Below, one piece after another: positions 18,941-29,498 of a stretch of DNA of 64,000 bases (positions are counted from its first letter, which is position 1; each line of letters starts with the position of its first letter). The notes under the pieces are model-generated. The model was not told the DNA's origin and did no database searches. It saw only the letters and a program-made list of their open reading frames with translations. Position numbers and translations under genes: made by a program. This DNA comes from Glaciecola siphonariae (lineage in GTDB: Bacteria; Pseudomonadota; Gammaproteobacteria; Enterobacterales; Alteromonadaceae): contig NZ_JBHSGU010000002.1 of the NCBI RefSeq assembly GCF_042652645.1, positions 1,488,001 to 1,552,000 on the forward strand. The letters are read 5' to 3'.

Positions 18941-19795
18941 TCATGCCGCATTTGACCTTCCGGTTGATATGCGCTTGCTTGTTTTTGTTGAGGCCTGATG
19001 AACAGGCTCAATCTTTTTTTGCTTTTCATATAAGAAGCGCAAAACATCATGACGGTATGAGTTGTACTTTGGATTGTCGGCGAGCGCTATTCGGTCTCTT
19101 GGCCTCGCTAACTCAACATCCAATATTTCACCCACTGTTGCTGCAGGGCCGTTTGTCATCATGACAATGCGATCAGAGAGCAACACCGCCTCATCTACGT
19201 CGTGAGTAATCATGATGACTGTATTACCAAGTTTTGCATGAATATCCATTACCGAGTCTTGAAGATGAGCTCGAGTGAGGGCATCAAGTGCACCAAATGG
19301 CTCGTCCATCAACAGTACCTTTGGCTCCATTGAGAGCGCCCTTGCAATACCAACCCTTTGTTTCATCCCGCCGGAGATTTCGGACGGCAGTTTGTCTGCA
19401 GCATGGGTCATCTGTACTAAATCGAGGTTGTGCTGTACCCATTCTTTAATTTCAGTTTTACTTCGGCCTTTACGGGTTTGTTTGACGGCTAACTCAACAT
19501 TTTTATAGACCGATAACCAAGGTAACAAAGAATGGTTTTGAAACACAACCGCGCGCTCAGGGCCAGGTTCATTCACTTCTTTATTGTCCAAGATAACCCC
19601 GCCATGACTTGCCTGATACAAGCCGGCAACAATGTTTAGCACTGTGGATTTTCCGCAGCCAGAGTGCCCTATTAAAGAAATAAACTCGCCTTTTTTGATA
19701 ACAAGATTCACGTTTTGTAAGGCAGTAAAAGGACCTTTAGGTGTCGGAAAATCGATTCCTACTTGCGATAATTCTAAATGTTTAGGTTTAGACAT
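18941..19795 (-). CDS. nrtD: Nitrate/nitrite ABC transporter ATPase
   Basis: This 284-residue ATPase belongs to the NrtD/SsuB/TauB group. Walker A is GHSGCGKST, the signature is ISGGMKQRVGIARAL, and Walker B is VLLMDEPFGALDALTRA, followed by the H-loop MITHDVDEAV. It has no fused substrate-binding domain, so it is the NrtD/NasD type and not NrtC. It lies 22 bases after the permease gene. With the permease and the solute-binding protein it forms the uptake system that feeds NasA and NirBD. The short basic C-terminal tail is variable in the family. Confidence 0.92.
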   Translation of the reverse strand: MSKPKHLELSQVGIDFPTPKGPFTALQNVNLVIKKGEFISLIGHSGCGKSTVLNIVAGLYQASHGGVILDNKEVNEPGPERAVVFQNHSLLPWLSVYKNVELAVKQTRKGRSKTEIKEWVQHNLDLVQMTHAADKLPSEISGGMKQRVGIARALSMEPKVLLMDEPFGALDALTRAHLQDSVMDIHAKLGNTVIMITHDVDEAVLLSDRIVMMTNGPAATVGEILDVELARPRDRIALADNPKYNSYRHDVLRFLYEKQKKIEPVHQASTKTSKRISTGRSNAA

Positions 19796-19817
19796 AGTGT
19801 TTCTCCTTTTTACTGAC

Positions 19818-20834
19818 CTATCGAAGTGAGACAGATTTGTCCCAACTGACGGTTTTTTGAATGACTAGCATTAAGCGGTCCAAGAAAAAACCGATGATGC
19901 CGATAGTAAGCACGGCCACCATAATGCGCGCCAAAGACTCTGAACTACCATTTTGAAACTCATCCCAGACAAACTTACCCAAGCCTGGGTTTTGCGCCAA
20001 CATTTCAGCGGCTATAAGCACCATCCAGCCAATACCCAAGCTTAGCCTTAAGCCAGTAAAGATCATGGGGATACTCGATGGTAAGACAATTTTAGTAATG
20101 TGCTTTAGGGTACTCAGTCTTAGCACTTTGCTTACGTTGATTAAGTCATTATCAATGCTCGACACGCCCACTGCGGTGTTTAGTAGGGTAGGCCACAAGC
20201 AACATAATGAAACAGTGAAAGCAGAGATAACAAACGACTTGGCAAACATAGGATCATCGCTGACATAGACTGCACTTACCACCATGGTAACTAGAGGCAA
20301 CCAAGCTAGTGGAGAAACCGGCTTAAACAGCTGAACAAGCGGGTTAATTGCAGCATAGGCAGAACGACTGAGGCCGCATAAAATACCGATGGGTACTGCA
20401 ATGACTGATGCGATTAAAAAGCCGATGCTTACCGTGTACAAGCTAGTCCAAATCTGGTCAAAAAAGGTCGGGGCGCCAGTAAAATTCCTAATTTTTGGTA
20501 CATAGTCAGGGTCTTTTGCCACACGTTCTGCATTTCGAGTTTCTTGTCGCTCGTAGAAGGCCTGCGCTTTTTCTTGTTGCGCTTGGTGCTCTTCGAACAA
20601 AACTACACTTTGTTCCCACACCTGCGCAGGCCCAGGGAATTTGCCCAGCGAAGTATCGACTTTACTGGCAAGCACAGACCAAAGAAGGAGAAACAATATA
20701 AGGCCTAATATCGGCAAAATAATGTTCGCTGCGTTTTGAGTTTTGATACGGTTTAAGGTATCGCTTAACACACGGGAAATGCTCTTTACCCTTGCATGTT
20801 CGCCTATTGCGGTGGTGCCTGCTGATTGCGTCAT
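19818..20834 (-). CDS. nrtB: Nitrate/nitrite ABC transporter permease
   Basis: There are 338 residues from ATG 20834, with AGGAGG eight bases upstream; a TTG two codons earlier lies too close to that site. The protein has about six membrane helices. The EAA-type loop GLRLSLGIGWMVLIAAEMLAQ is typical of NrtB/SsuC/TauC permeases. A periplasmic insert rich in Glu and Lys (about residues 75-115) lies between the first and second helices. It belongs to the nrtA-B-D-porin transcription unit. Confidence 0.93.
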   Translation of the reverse strand: MTQSAGTTAIGEHARVKSISRVLSDTLNRIKTQNAANIILPILGLILFLLLWSVLASKVDTSLGKFPGPAQVWEQSVVLFEEHQAQQEKAQAFYERQETRNAERVAKDPDYVPKIRNFTGAPTFFDQIWTSLYTVSIGFLIASVIAVPIGILCGLSRSAYAAINPLVQLFKPVSPLAWLPLVTMVVSAVYVSDDPMFAKSFVISAFTVSLCCLWPTLLNTAVGVSSIDNDLINVSKVLRLSTLKHITKIVLPSSIPMIFTGLRLSLGIGWMVLIAAEMLAQNPGLGKFVWDEFQNGSSESLARIMVAVLTIGIIGFFLDRLMLVIQKTVSWDKSVSLR

Positions 20835-20891
20835 AAACAACTCCTCCTAACTGAGCTAGAAAGCTTAAGCTCAGACAAATAATTACCCAGC

Positions 20892-22307
<1,416 letters not shown>

Positions 22308-22372
22308 CTTTGTGTTCCTGTTTAAAATGAAAAAATGAAAATGAAACAAATGCTCGATGCTTCATTTCAGCC

Positions 22373-22450
22373 AAAAAAAAACCCACGCCTAAATGATTTG
22401 CAGTCATTCGTGCGCGGGCAGCTTTGCCGATTACATGCTTCAGTGCATGT
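22373..22450 (-). promoter_or_regulatory. ANTAR (NasT) antitermination leader of nrtA
   Basis: Read on the minus strand, three hairpins follow one another. P1 (22450-22433) is a 6-bp stem ACATGC/GCATGT with hexaloop ACTGAA. P2 (22428-22417) is a short GGC/GCC stem with hexaloop AAAGCT. A terminator (22418-22382) has the stem CCCGCGC/GCGTGGG followed by nine T (22381-22373). Both loops fit the A-x-x-G-x-x pattern known for ANTAR-domain RNA targets, and P2 shares bases with the terminator stem. NasT is encoded two genes away. The rest of the 295-bp gap is AT-rich, and the promoter should lie between 22450 and 22602. Confidence 0.88.
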
Positions 22451-22602
22451 TTTTGATTTGTGATGTCTATACCGCATTTGATTTGCGATTTATTTACTCT
22501 AATGCATCATGAATGCCAAAAATTATTAATAAATAATTTCAATGACTTAACATTAAATTTACCTTTAAATTATCGATTATTTGTCTATTTAAAGTGCAAT
22601 AT

Positions 22603-23736
22603 TTATTTATTATGCACCTTTGGTGTGCGAGCGCTCAGGCGCATGTCACTGGCTTTTTCAAAAATATCTTCCCTAAAAATGCTGTAAGCAAGCGCTGAGT
22701 CACTATGCTTGTCGTGACTTTTTTTAGCATCATAGCGAAGCATTTTCTCAAGAAGCCATGCTGCTTGCTCCTGAGTGGGACGATTTACCGAATATTGACT
22801 CTCCGTGGTGCTCGAGAATAAAGATGAGAAGCGATTATAATGGGGAATGTGCCTCGGCTCGGTATCTACCTGCGTGAGGCAACTGCCGAGCAGTGAAGGG
22901 GCGATAATGTCTAGGCTTTCGTTTAACCAGTCGCTTTTTGAAAGCACTCTGGCAGCCTCAAAGCGATTTGGAATATCCTTTAACCATTCACAGGTATCAA
23001 GCAAAGCAGCACACAGTGCATGTATCGTATCGGTATGCTGATGATAAAAACGTCGCGTTAAGCCCAAGACTTTTTCTAATTTATCTTCCCATATATCAAA
23101 CGAAGTCAATGCAGTGTGGCCTTGAGCCAAGCGCACTGACTTTGCATTCCAAGGTCCCCCTGCACAAAAGCCGTCGATATCGCCTGCTTGAAGGCTATCA
23201 GCCAACTTAGCCGGTGGAATAACGAGCAATCGAATGTCCTTTTCTGTGATCTCAGCCTGTGCAAGCCAGTCGAGCAATTGGTAGCGATGGCAACTAAAAT
23301 GAAAAACACTGGCCAGTCGCAAAGGCGGTAAATCGTATTGCTTACGCTTTTCAATGACCGCCTTTAAATATCTCGCGCTCAATGGGTACTGAATATATTC
23401 TTTTTGATGGCAGCTTTTCACTTCGTCAATCAAGGCGTTTGATAAGGTTACCGCGTTCCCGTTCTGACTTAATATCATCGGTACAATGATGTCATTTTGT
23501 GCCGCCATCCATCCTAAATGATTAGCAAAAGGCATGGGCGCGAGTAGTTGCGCCGCGTCTATTACGCCGGCGTCTAGTCTGTCGCGCAGGGTTGACCATG
23601 AAGGTTGAAGCTGTAGGTTTACATCAAGCCCATAGCGCTGAAAAAAGCCAAGCTCTTTGGCCATGATCAAAGGAGCGGAGTCAGTGAGTTGCACTATACC
23701 GATATTCAGAGGGCGAGATAGTAAAGAAAGATTCAT
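22603..23736 (-). CDS. nasS: NasS, cytoplasmic nitrate/nitrite sensor
   Basis: This 377-residue protein is homologous to the transporter's binding protein: LNIGIVQLTDSAPLIMAKEL, DAAQLLAPMPFANHLG and GFCAGGPWNAKSV. It has no signal peptide, so it stays in the cytoplasm. This is the hallmark of NasS, which holds the antiterminator NasT inactive until it binds nitrate or nitrite. The gene starts eight bases after nasT, the standard nasT-nasS arrangement. Its stop is about 295 bases before nrtA, which has its own leader. Confidence 0.93.
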   Translation of the reverse strand: MNLSLLSRPLNIGIVQLTDSAPLIMAKELGFFQRYGLDVNLQLQPSWSTLRDRLDAGVIDAAQLLAPMPFANHLGWMAAQNDIIVPMILSQNGNAVTLSNALIDEVKSCHQKEYIQYPLSARYLKAVIEKRKQYDLPPLRLASVFHFSCHRYQLLDWLAQAEITEKDIRLLVIPPAKLADSLQAGDIDGFCAGGPWNAKSVRLAQGHTALTSFDIWEDKLEKVLGLTRRFYHQHTDTIHALCAALLDTCEWLKDIPNRFEAARVLSKSDWLNESLDIIAPSLLGSCLTQVDTEPRHIPHYNRFSSLFSSTTESQYSVNRPTQEQAAWLLEKMLRYDAKKSHDKHSDSALAYSIFREDIFEKASDMRLSARTPKVHNK

Positions 23737-23744
23737 AGTAATGC

Positions 23745-24353
23745 CTACGGGAGGTTTTTGAGTACGGTGAGTAAAGTAGCGGCGATTTGTTCTAGTTTTT
23801 GGCCAGAGTCCATAGCCATTTTGCGCATTGAGGAAAAAGCATCCTGCTCGCTTAGGCCTTGCTTATGCATCAACAAACGCTTGGCCTGATCAATAGTTTT
23901 TCGGGAGGCAAGTTGCTGTTGAGTTAGGAGTAACTCTTGTTTAATTGCCTGAAACTCATCGAATCTTGCCACGGCAGCATCGAGTATTGCGCGAACACGC
24001 TCAGGATTGATATTTCCTGTGACATAGGCGCTCACTCCGGATTTAACTGATCGTTGAATAGTGTCCGAGTCGTGCTTTTCTGCAAACATCACTATGGGTT
24101 TAGGATTGACACTGGAGAGTAAGTGTAAGCTGTCGAGTACATCGCGGTCTGGGGATTCAATATCCATGACAATCATATCGGGTTTTAAGTCGTCGACTTG
24201 CTTGAGAATCGACAATCCCGTTTGCGCAATGTGAGCAATGCGGTATCGAGAGCTGTCTAGTGCATCAGAAATGGCTCTCGCACGCTCTATATTTTCATCC
24301 ACCAATAAGATGTTGAGTACACCCACTTCATCGGTAGGCTTTATTTCTGGCAT
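23745..24353 (-). CDS. nasT: NasT, ANTAR-domain transcription antiterminator
   Basis: The 202-residue protein has an N-terminal receiver-like domain (LNILLVDENIERAR; DMIVMDIES carries the aspartate) and a C-terminal ANTAR domain (LASRKTIDQAKRLLMHKQG, then AFSSMRKMAMDSGQKLEQIA). ANTAR domains bind paired hexaloop hairpins in nascent RNA and prevent terminator formation. Two such leaders are present in this window, before nrtA and nirB. NasS, encoded next, is its nitrate-responsive inhibitor. GAGGAATTTAA precedes the ATG. A 129-bp gap separates it from the upstream nir-nas operon. Confidence 0.95.
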   Translation of the reverse strand: MPEIKPTDEVGVLNILLVDENIERARAISDALDSSRYRIAHIAQTGLSILKQVDDLKPDMIVMDIESPDRDVLDSLHLLSSVNPKPIVMFAEKHDSDTIQRSVKSGVSAYVTGNINPERVRAILDAAVARFDEFQAIKQELLLTQQQLASRKTIDQAKRLLMHKQGLSEQDAFSSMRKMAMDSGQKLEQIAATLLTVLKNLP

Positions 24354-24482
24354 TTAAATTCCTCAGCGCAAAACTCTGTTGGGTAGAAGAAGAGCAATAC
24401 TGATGAAGTTACGAGCCATTTAAGCTGGTTACTCTTCCATCTAACTCCTTATGATGCAAAGCGTTTGCCAACCTCTAGCGAG

Positions 24483-25577
24483 CTAGCTTTTTTCCTCTAA
24501 ATTAACGAAACACTTGCGCTTATCTCGCCTATTCCATTGATCCGCCGCTAGGTTTGCTGCTTCAAAGGGCGTTATATCGTGTAGCAAGACCAATGCAGCG
24601 CTTAGCGTATCAAGTACAGCATTTTCACCATACTTGTGCATGCTTGTGCCTTTAAAGAGCTTTATGGCCTGCGCCGCAGAAAATGCTTTCTCCTTAATAG
24701 CCCACTGGCCAGCGGCAGGAATAATAGCTTGTGCCATGCGCTGACCTCGATTAAGGCACAGCAAAGTGTCTACTTCAGGTTTAATTTCTGGCTCACCGCC
24801 CTCGCCGCGAAAGCACAGCGTGTTTGCATCGTTTAAACGCTGAGAGACTTCCATGTGGCGAGTGTCCACATGGCGATGATGCACGCCTTGCATCGAATAT
24901 AAGGCTCGGCTTGGGTTGAGCAGCCTAGCGAGTGTGTTTGCACAGCTACGTAAACCAAAGATTTCACGCAGTTGGAGAATGCGATATAGCTTTGGATGAA
25001 GTTGCTTAAGTTCAACAAAGCAAAACTTTGCTTGCTCGAGTTGTTTTGCGGCTTCTGTAGGACTCTGGCACGCATCTATGCCTAACTGAGATAAAAAGTG
25101 TTTGGCATAAAAGCGTTTTGAATGAGGCTCTTCGCTTGAATGCAAGAGCACTCGGACGTTATTTTGCACCAACACTGCAATGGCTAACATGAACCAAGGC
25201 AATTGACGTCGCTTTCCCGCATAGGCGCTAATATCGAGGTCAACATTCAGCGTTTGATAAGCAGAAACCGCAGTATCACGACATGCTTGAGTAAAGCCCG
25301 CAATCTCGTCAATGCTCTCCTCTTTTAGCCTGAGCAGCATTAAAAATGCCCCCTCCTGCTCGGGTAATATAAGCTCATTGAGTAAGAGCAACATGGCTCG
25401 ATAGGCCTGCGCTTGCGTTAAGCTCGAACTCGTTCTCTGCCCGCGACCTATGATCTTAATATAGCCAGCAAACTCAGCAACGGCGTCTGATTGAGTGAGC
25501 CTCGTGTCTTGCGTGGTTTCCTGCATACTTTCTTGCATAGTTTCTTGCGTGATTTCTTGCATTGCCAAAATATTCAT
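24483..25577 (-). CDS. TrpD2/YbiB-like protein in the nitrate operon
   Basis: The 364-residue protein has the fold pattern of anthranilate phosphoribosyltransferase relatives: YIKIIGRGQRTSSSLT, EGAFLMLLRLKEESIDEIAGF, LREIFGLRSCANTLARLLNPS and GVHHRHVDTRHME. It belongs to the TrpD2 (YbiB) branch, whose members are reported to bind nucleic acid and lack the tryptophan-pathway role. There is no trp gene nearby. The start codon follows the cobA stop directly (TAAATG), so it is co-translated with the nitrate genes. Residues 7-24 are an imperfect QETMQES-type repeat encoded by short repeated DNA. Its role in nitrate assimilation is unknown. Confidence 0.75.
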   Translation of the reverse strand: MNILAMQEITQETMQESMQETTQDTRLTQSDAVAEFAGYIKIIGRGQRTSSSLTQAQAYRAMLLLLNELILPEQEGAFLMLLRLKEESIDEIAGFTQACRDTAVSAYQTLNVDLDISAYAGKRRQLPWFMLAIAVLVQNNVRVLLHSSEEPHSKRFYAKHFLSQLGIDACQSPTEAAKQLEQAKFCFVELKQLHPKLYRILQLREIFGLRSCANTLARLLNPSRALYSMQGVHHRHVDTRHMEVSQRLNDANTLCFRGEGGEPEIKPEVDTLLCLNRGQRMAQAIIPAAGQWAIKEKAFSAAQAIKLFKGTSMHKYGENAVLDTLSAALVLLHDITPFEAANLAADQWNRRDKRKCFVNLEEKS

Positions 25578-26540
25578 TTACAGCTTTGCACCGCTACCAT
25601 GTGTGCTAGCGAGGCTCATTAGTTCAGTAGCCAAGGTAACATCGGCGCGTTTGTCTACCACACGACCGACTACAATGAGCGTGGGTCCATCAAGTTCTGC
25701 TTGATTGCATTTGTGCACGATATTTTCAAGCGTGCCTACACAAATTTGCTGTTGTGCACTTGTGGCTTTATCAATTAATGCGACCGGCATATTGCAACAG
25801 ACACCCGCTGATATAAGCTCGCTTGCAATCATCTCTAAGCGACCTAAGCCCATATAAAACACTAAGGTTTGCGTGTTTATTGCCTTAGCAAGCGATTGCC
25901 AATGGGGCTGCTCGGTTTTAGTACGCATAGTGGCGGTTACAAACCGCACTGATTGCGCACAGTCTCGGTGCGTCAGTGGTATACCGCTATAGGCTGAGGC
26001 GCCGCTAGCAGCGCTGATGCCGGGTATGATTGAGAAAGGAATATTATGTGTCATCAAAGCATCAGTTTCTTCTGCGGTGCGCGCAAAAATAGCTGGGTCG
26101 CCTCCCTTCAAACGCACCACGCGCTTTCCGCTTAAAGCAAGCTCTACCATGCGATGGCAGATTTGACTTTGGGTCATCGAATGCCTACCAGCGCGTTTAC
26201 CCACACATTCAATTTTGCTAGTTTTTGGGATGAGCGCGAGTATGTCTTTACTAACAAGCCAGTCAAACAATACATAATCTGCCTGAGCGAGTGCTTTACA
26301 TGCCTTGAGTGTTAATAAATCAGGATCACCCGGGCCAGCACCCACCAGCAATACCTTGCCCTTATTGGCTTTCCTTTCACAGGGAGCCGTGTTTTCCCTG
26401 AGGGTTGTAAAGCGTGCGAAAGACTTGGCATCAAAAAAAGTACGCACGCGATATAGGCCCCAATGACCAGTAGCCGTTTTCCAATAATCGCTAAGTAATG
26501 TGAGCAAAGGCTTTGATTTTGTGCTCATTAAGCTTGCCAT
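25578..26540 (-). CDS. cobA: Uroporphyrinogen-III C-methyltransferase (siroheme synthesis)
   Basis: The protein has 320 residues. Residues about 62-300 are a full SUMT domain: KVLLVGAGPGDPDLLTLKA, VVRLKGGDPAIFARTAEE, IPFSIIPGISAASGASAYSG and IPLTHRDCAQSVRFVTA. It adds two methyl groups to uroporphyrinogen III, producing precorrin-2 for the siroheme of NirB. The N-terminal 60 residues are an unassigned extension without the CysG dehydrogenase/chelatase domain. GGTGGAG precedes the ATG. It sits one base after nasA in the nirB-nirD-nasA-cobA-trpD2 operon. Confidence 0.93.
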   Translation of the reverse strand: MASLMSTKSKPLLTLLSDYWKTATGHWGLYRVRTFFDAKSFARFTTLRENTAPCERKANKGKVLLVGAGPGDPDLLTLKACKALAQADYVLFDWLVSKDILALIPKTSKIECVGKRAGRHSMTQSQICHRMVELALSGKRVVRLKGGDPAIFARTAEETDALMTHNIPFSIIPGISAASGASAYSGIPLTHRDCAQSVRFVTATMRTKTEQPHWQSLAKAINTQTLVFYMGLGRLEMIASELISAGVCCNMPVALIDKATSAQQQICVGTLENIVHKCNQAELDGPTLIVVGRVVDKRADVTLATELMSLASTHGSGAKL

Positions 26541-26541
26541 T

Positions 26542-29484
26542 TTATATCTCCACCTTTATATCAATGCTTGTATTAGTTTGTTGATGCAGTGCGATTTGCA
26601 ATGTCTCTGCGCTGCTATGTTGTTTGTGTTCATCGATCAACGATTTCAACTCTGACTTACAGGAACCGCAGTTGCTTCCGCAGTTTAAGCGTTTGCCCAA
26701 GGCATAGACCGAATCATCGCCTTGTTTGATGGCACTGATGATGGGTTTTTCATGCACTTTAAAGCAGCTACATATTTGTCGACCTTGTGCAAAGCGTGCT
26801 TCTATTTGATTCCTCAAAAGCAAGTGTGTGTCTTGCTCTGTCATTGCATCAAGCGATAATAAGTGGGCTAGCCAGTTATCAAGATTGGCACTGCTAGTGG
26901 GAAGCTCGCCTGCATCGCTCCTCCCCGCGCCATTCTCCTTGAAGTGGCAAGTGCTAAATAATATCAGTCGCTTGCTTTGTAAGCAGATGTGTTGATAAGA
27001 CAGCGTTGAGTCTGATGCAGGGGGTAAAAGTAAAGAAGCACCAAATGATTCAAGCTCTGCAGTGATAGGGTTGTTCGCGTCTTGCGCTAAGTCTCTGCAT
27101 GCCAATATGTGTTTATGCACAAAGTGTGTCCAGTCAGCAGCAGAGGCAAAGCAGTGTTCGCTTGTCGTTTTTTCTTTTAGTTCGTCGGGCAGTAAGGCAA
27201 GTTGATAAACAAAGCCTGTATCAAGCCGCATCCAGACAAAATAATCCGCAAGCGCATGTAGGCGTGATTCATCAAGCTTTTCGCTTGTGTATATACGCAT
27301 ACTCGCTCGCATATGCACAGCCTTGGCCGATACCGCAGCGTGCTTTAGCTCAGGCTGACCTGAAAGCGGGTCTTTCGCAGAGCTAAACAAGGCCGCTATT
27401 TTTACATGGGAACTGTTTGATTTACTCCAGTGAATGGGGCAAAAAAACGCGCCGATGGGCTGCTTGTTATCTATGCTGACAGGCAAAATGCAGGGGCTTT
27501 GGTGACTTTGCTTGCTGCGCAGGGCAATAAAATCGCCATGCTGAACACCCAAGGTCTTTGCATCAAGCGGATGCATATAAACATAAGCCTGTTGGGTGTG
27601 CTGAAGCAGTTTAGCGGCTTTACCTGTGCGCGTCATGGTATGCCATTGATCGCGCATCCTTCCGCTGTTAAGCACGTAGGGATATGCCTTTGAGCAGGGC
27701 TGCTCTGGCTGACGTGGTTGTATCGCTACAAACTGCGCCTTTCCCGAAGCGGTAAAGAATTTAGCGTCGGTAAACAAGCGCTGAGTGCCGCTGCTATGTT
27801 TATCGAAAACAGGCCATTGTATGGGTTGAAGGGCATCATAAGCCCGCTCATCTAAATCACTCAAGCCCGCAATGTTAAATGCGCGCGAGCCGTTGTTTTC
27901 AAATCCGCTGAGCTTGGCGTGCTCGCTAAAAATTTCACTGGGGTGCTTAAAATTAAAGGCTTGCGCTAAACCTAAGTGTTTTGCTACTTCGCATATTGCT
28001 TGCCAGTCATGCTTTGCTTGTCCGGCTGGTGGCAACAAGGCGCGCTGACGAGAAATACAGCGCTCTGAGTTAGTTACCGTCCCGTTTTTTTCTGACCAAG
28101 GTGTTGCAGGCAGTGCAACGTGGGCAAAGGGAAGCGTATCATTTTTGTCAACGACCTCGCTGACCACTACATGCTCGCATTTGCGTAGAGCTCGCTCTAT
28201 TGCACCCCGATTAGGCATACTCACCACAGGATTAGTGCCCATTATCCAGATAAATTTAATCTTTCCTTGTTCCATCGCCTCAAACATATCAACGGCTTTT
28301 AAACCAGATTGAGTGACTAAACGGGGTGCTTGCCAAAATCGTTCGACAATATCGCGGTGAGTCTCATTCTCTATATCCATGTGAGCGGCAAGCATATTTG
28401 CTAAGCCACCTACTTCACGCCCACCCATCGCGTTTGGCTGCCCGGTGATAGAAAACGGTCCACTACCCACTTTACCAATTTTACCGCTAGCCAAGTGACA
28501 ATTGATAATGCTGTTTGCTTTATCTACACCGCTACTGGATTGGTTTATCCCCATCGAATAAAACGAAATAGCCCGAGATGCATCGGCAAAAAATTGATAG
28601 AAGGTTTTCAGGCTTTTTTCATCGACCTCACACATCTGCGCAACATGCTCTATGGTGGCACTGCTGGCTTTAGCTATGCACGCCTCAAAGTGCTCTGTGT
28701 GTCTGCGAATGAAGTCCACATCTAAAAGCTGATTTGCGTGCAGAAAGTTAAGTAGTCCGTTAAACAACCATGCATCACTGCCTGCCTTAATGGCTAAATG
28801 GAGATCGCAGTCGCTGTTTGTGGCAGTTACGCGAGGGTCGATTAACACCATTTTCATATTTGGGCGCGCGGCTTTTGCAGCTTGCATCTGCTGATAAAGC
28901 ACAGGATGTGTCCACGCTGCGTTTGAACCAATCAGCACGATTAAGTCGCTGTTTGATAAGTCTTCATAGCAGCAGGGAACGGCGTCTGCACCAAACGCTC
29001 TCTTATAGGCTGCTACTGCCGAAGACATACACAAGCGAGAATTGGTATCCACATTAGCACTGCCAATAAAGCCTTTCATCAGCTTGTTGGCTACGTAATA
29101 GTCTTCAGTGAGCAATTGGCCAGACAAATAAAAGGCAATGGCTTGCGGACCATGCTCGTTTACTACTGATTTGATTGCGTTTACAACATAGCCAATGGCC
29201 TCTTGCCAAGTGGCCTGTTCACCTTTAATTGTGGGTGCGAGCAAGCGCCCTTCTAAGCTATTGGTGTCAAGTAGATGGCTTCCTTTAACACACAATTTAC
29301 CTGAATTAGCAGGGTGATTTACGTCACCGGCAAGGCTTGGCAGCGTGTGTTGTGCTTCAACAAGGGTATTATCTGCTTTTACACAGTATTTACTTTGCTT
29401 ATTCACTGTAAGGCCACACCCCACCCCACAATATGCGCAAGTTGTGTTTATTTGCGTTTCGCGGATGTGAGTACTCGTTGGCAT
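26542..29484 (-). CDS. nasA: Assimilatory nitrate reductase, catalytic subunit
   Basis: There are 980 residues from ATG 29484 (AAGG upstream); a GTG 21 bases earlier overlaps the nirD stop. The N-terminal CAYCGVGC plus GKLCVKG supplies the [4Fe-4S] cysteines. The molybdopterin oxidoreductase core follows (LTEDYYVANKLMKGFIGSAN, NVDTNSRLCMSSAV, NQSSSGVDKANSIINCHLA, then VSMPNRGAIERAL) and the dinucleotide-binding domain (VLNSGRMRDQWHTMTRTGKA). The C-terminus ends in a BFD-like [2Fe-2S] domain (CSCFKVHE, then NCGSNCGSCKSEL), as in NasA proteins of this class. It reduces nitrate to nitrite in the cytoplasm. Confidence 0.95.
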   Translation of the reverse strand: MPTSTHIRETQINTTCAYCGVGCGLTVNKQSKYCVKADNTLVEAQHTLPSLAGDVNHPANSGKLCVKGSHLLDTNSLEGRLLAPTIKGEQATWQEAIGYVVNAIKSVVNEHGPQAIAFYLSGQLLTEDYYVANKLMKGFIGSANVDTNSRLCMSSAVAAYKRAFGADAVPCCYEDLSNSDLIVLIGSNAAWTHPVLYQQMQAAKAARPNMKMVLIDPRVTATNSDCDLHLAIKAGSDAWLFNGLLNFLHANQLLDVDFIRRHTEHFEACIAKASSATIEHVAQMCEVDEKSLKTFYQFFADASRAISFYSMGINQSSSGVDKANSIINCHLASGKIGKVGSGPFSITGQPNAMGGREVGGLANMLAAHMDIENETHRDIVERFWQAPRLVTQSGLKAVDMFEAMEQGKIKFIWIMGTNPVVSMPNRGAIERALRKCEHVVVSEVVDKNDTLPFAHVALPATPWSEKNGTVTNSERCISRQRALLPPAGQAKHDWQAICEVAKHLGLAQAFNFKHPSEIFSEHAKLSGFENNGSRAFNIAGLSDLDERAYDALQPIQWPVFDKHSSGTQRLFTDAKFFTASGKAQFVAIQPRQPEQPCSKAYPYVLNSGRMRDQWHTMTRTGKAAKLLQHTQQAYVYMHPLDAKTLGVQHGDFIALRSKQSHQSPCILPVSIDNKQPIGAFFCPIHWSKSNSSHVKIAALFSSAKDPLSGQPELKHAAVSAKAVHMRASMRIYTSEKLDESRLHALADYFVWMRLDTGFVYQLALLPDELKEKTTSEHCFASAADWTHFVHKHILACRDLAQDANNPITAELESFGASLLLPPASDSTLSYQHICLQSKRLILFSTCHFKENGAGRSDAGELPTSSANLDNWLAHLLSLDAMTEQDTHLLLRNQIEARFAQGRQICSCFKVHEKPIISAIKQGDDSVYALGKRLNCGSNCGSCKSELKSLIDEHKQHSSAETLQIALHQQTNTSIDIKVEI

Positions 29485-29498
29485 CAAGACAGCCTTTT

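Noticed and set aside
22603..23736. A second periplasmic nitrate-binding protein
   Set aside because: It has no signal peptide and lies directly behind nasT, so it is the cytoplasmic sensor NasS.
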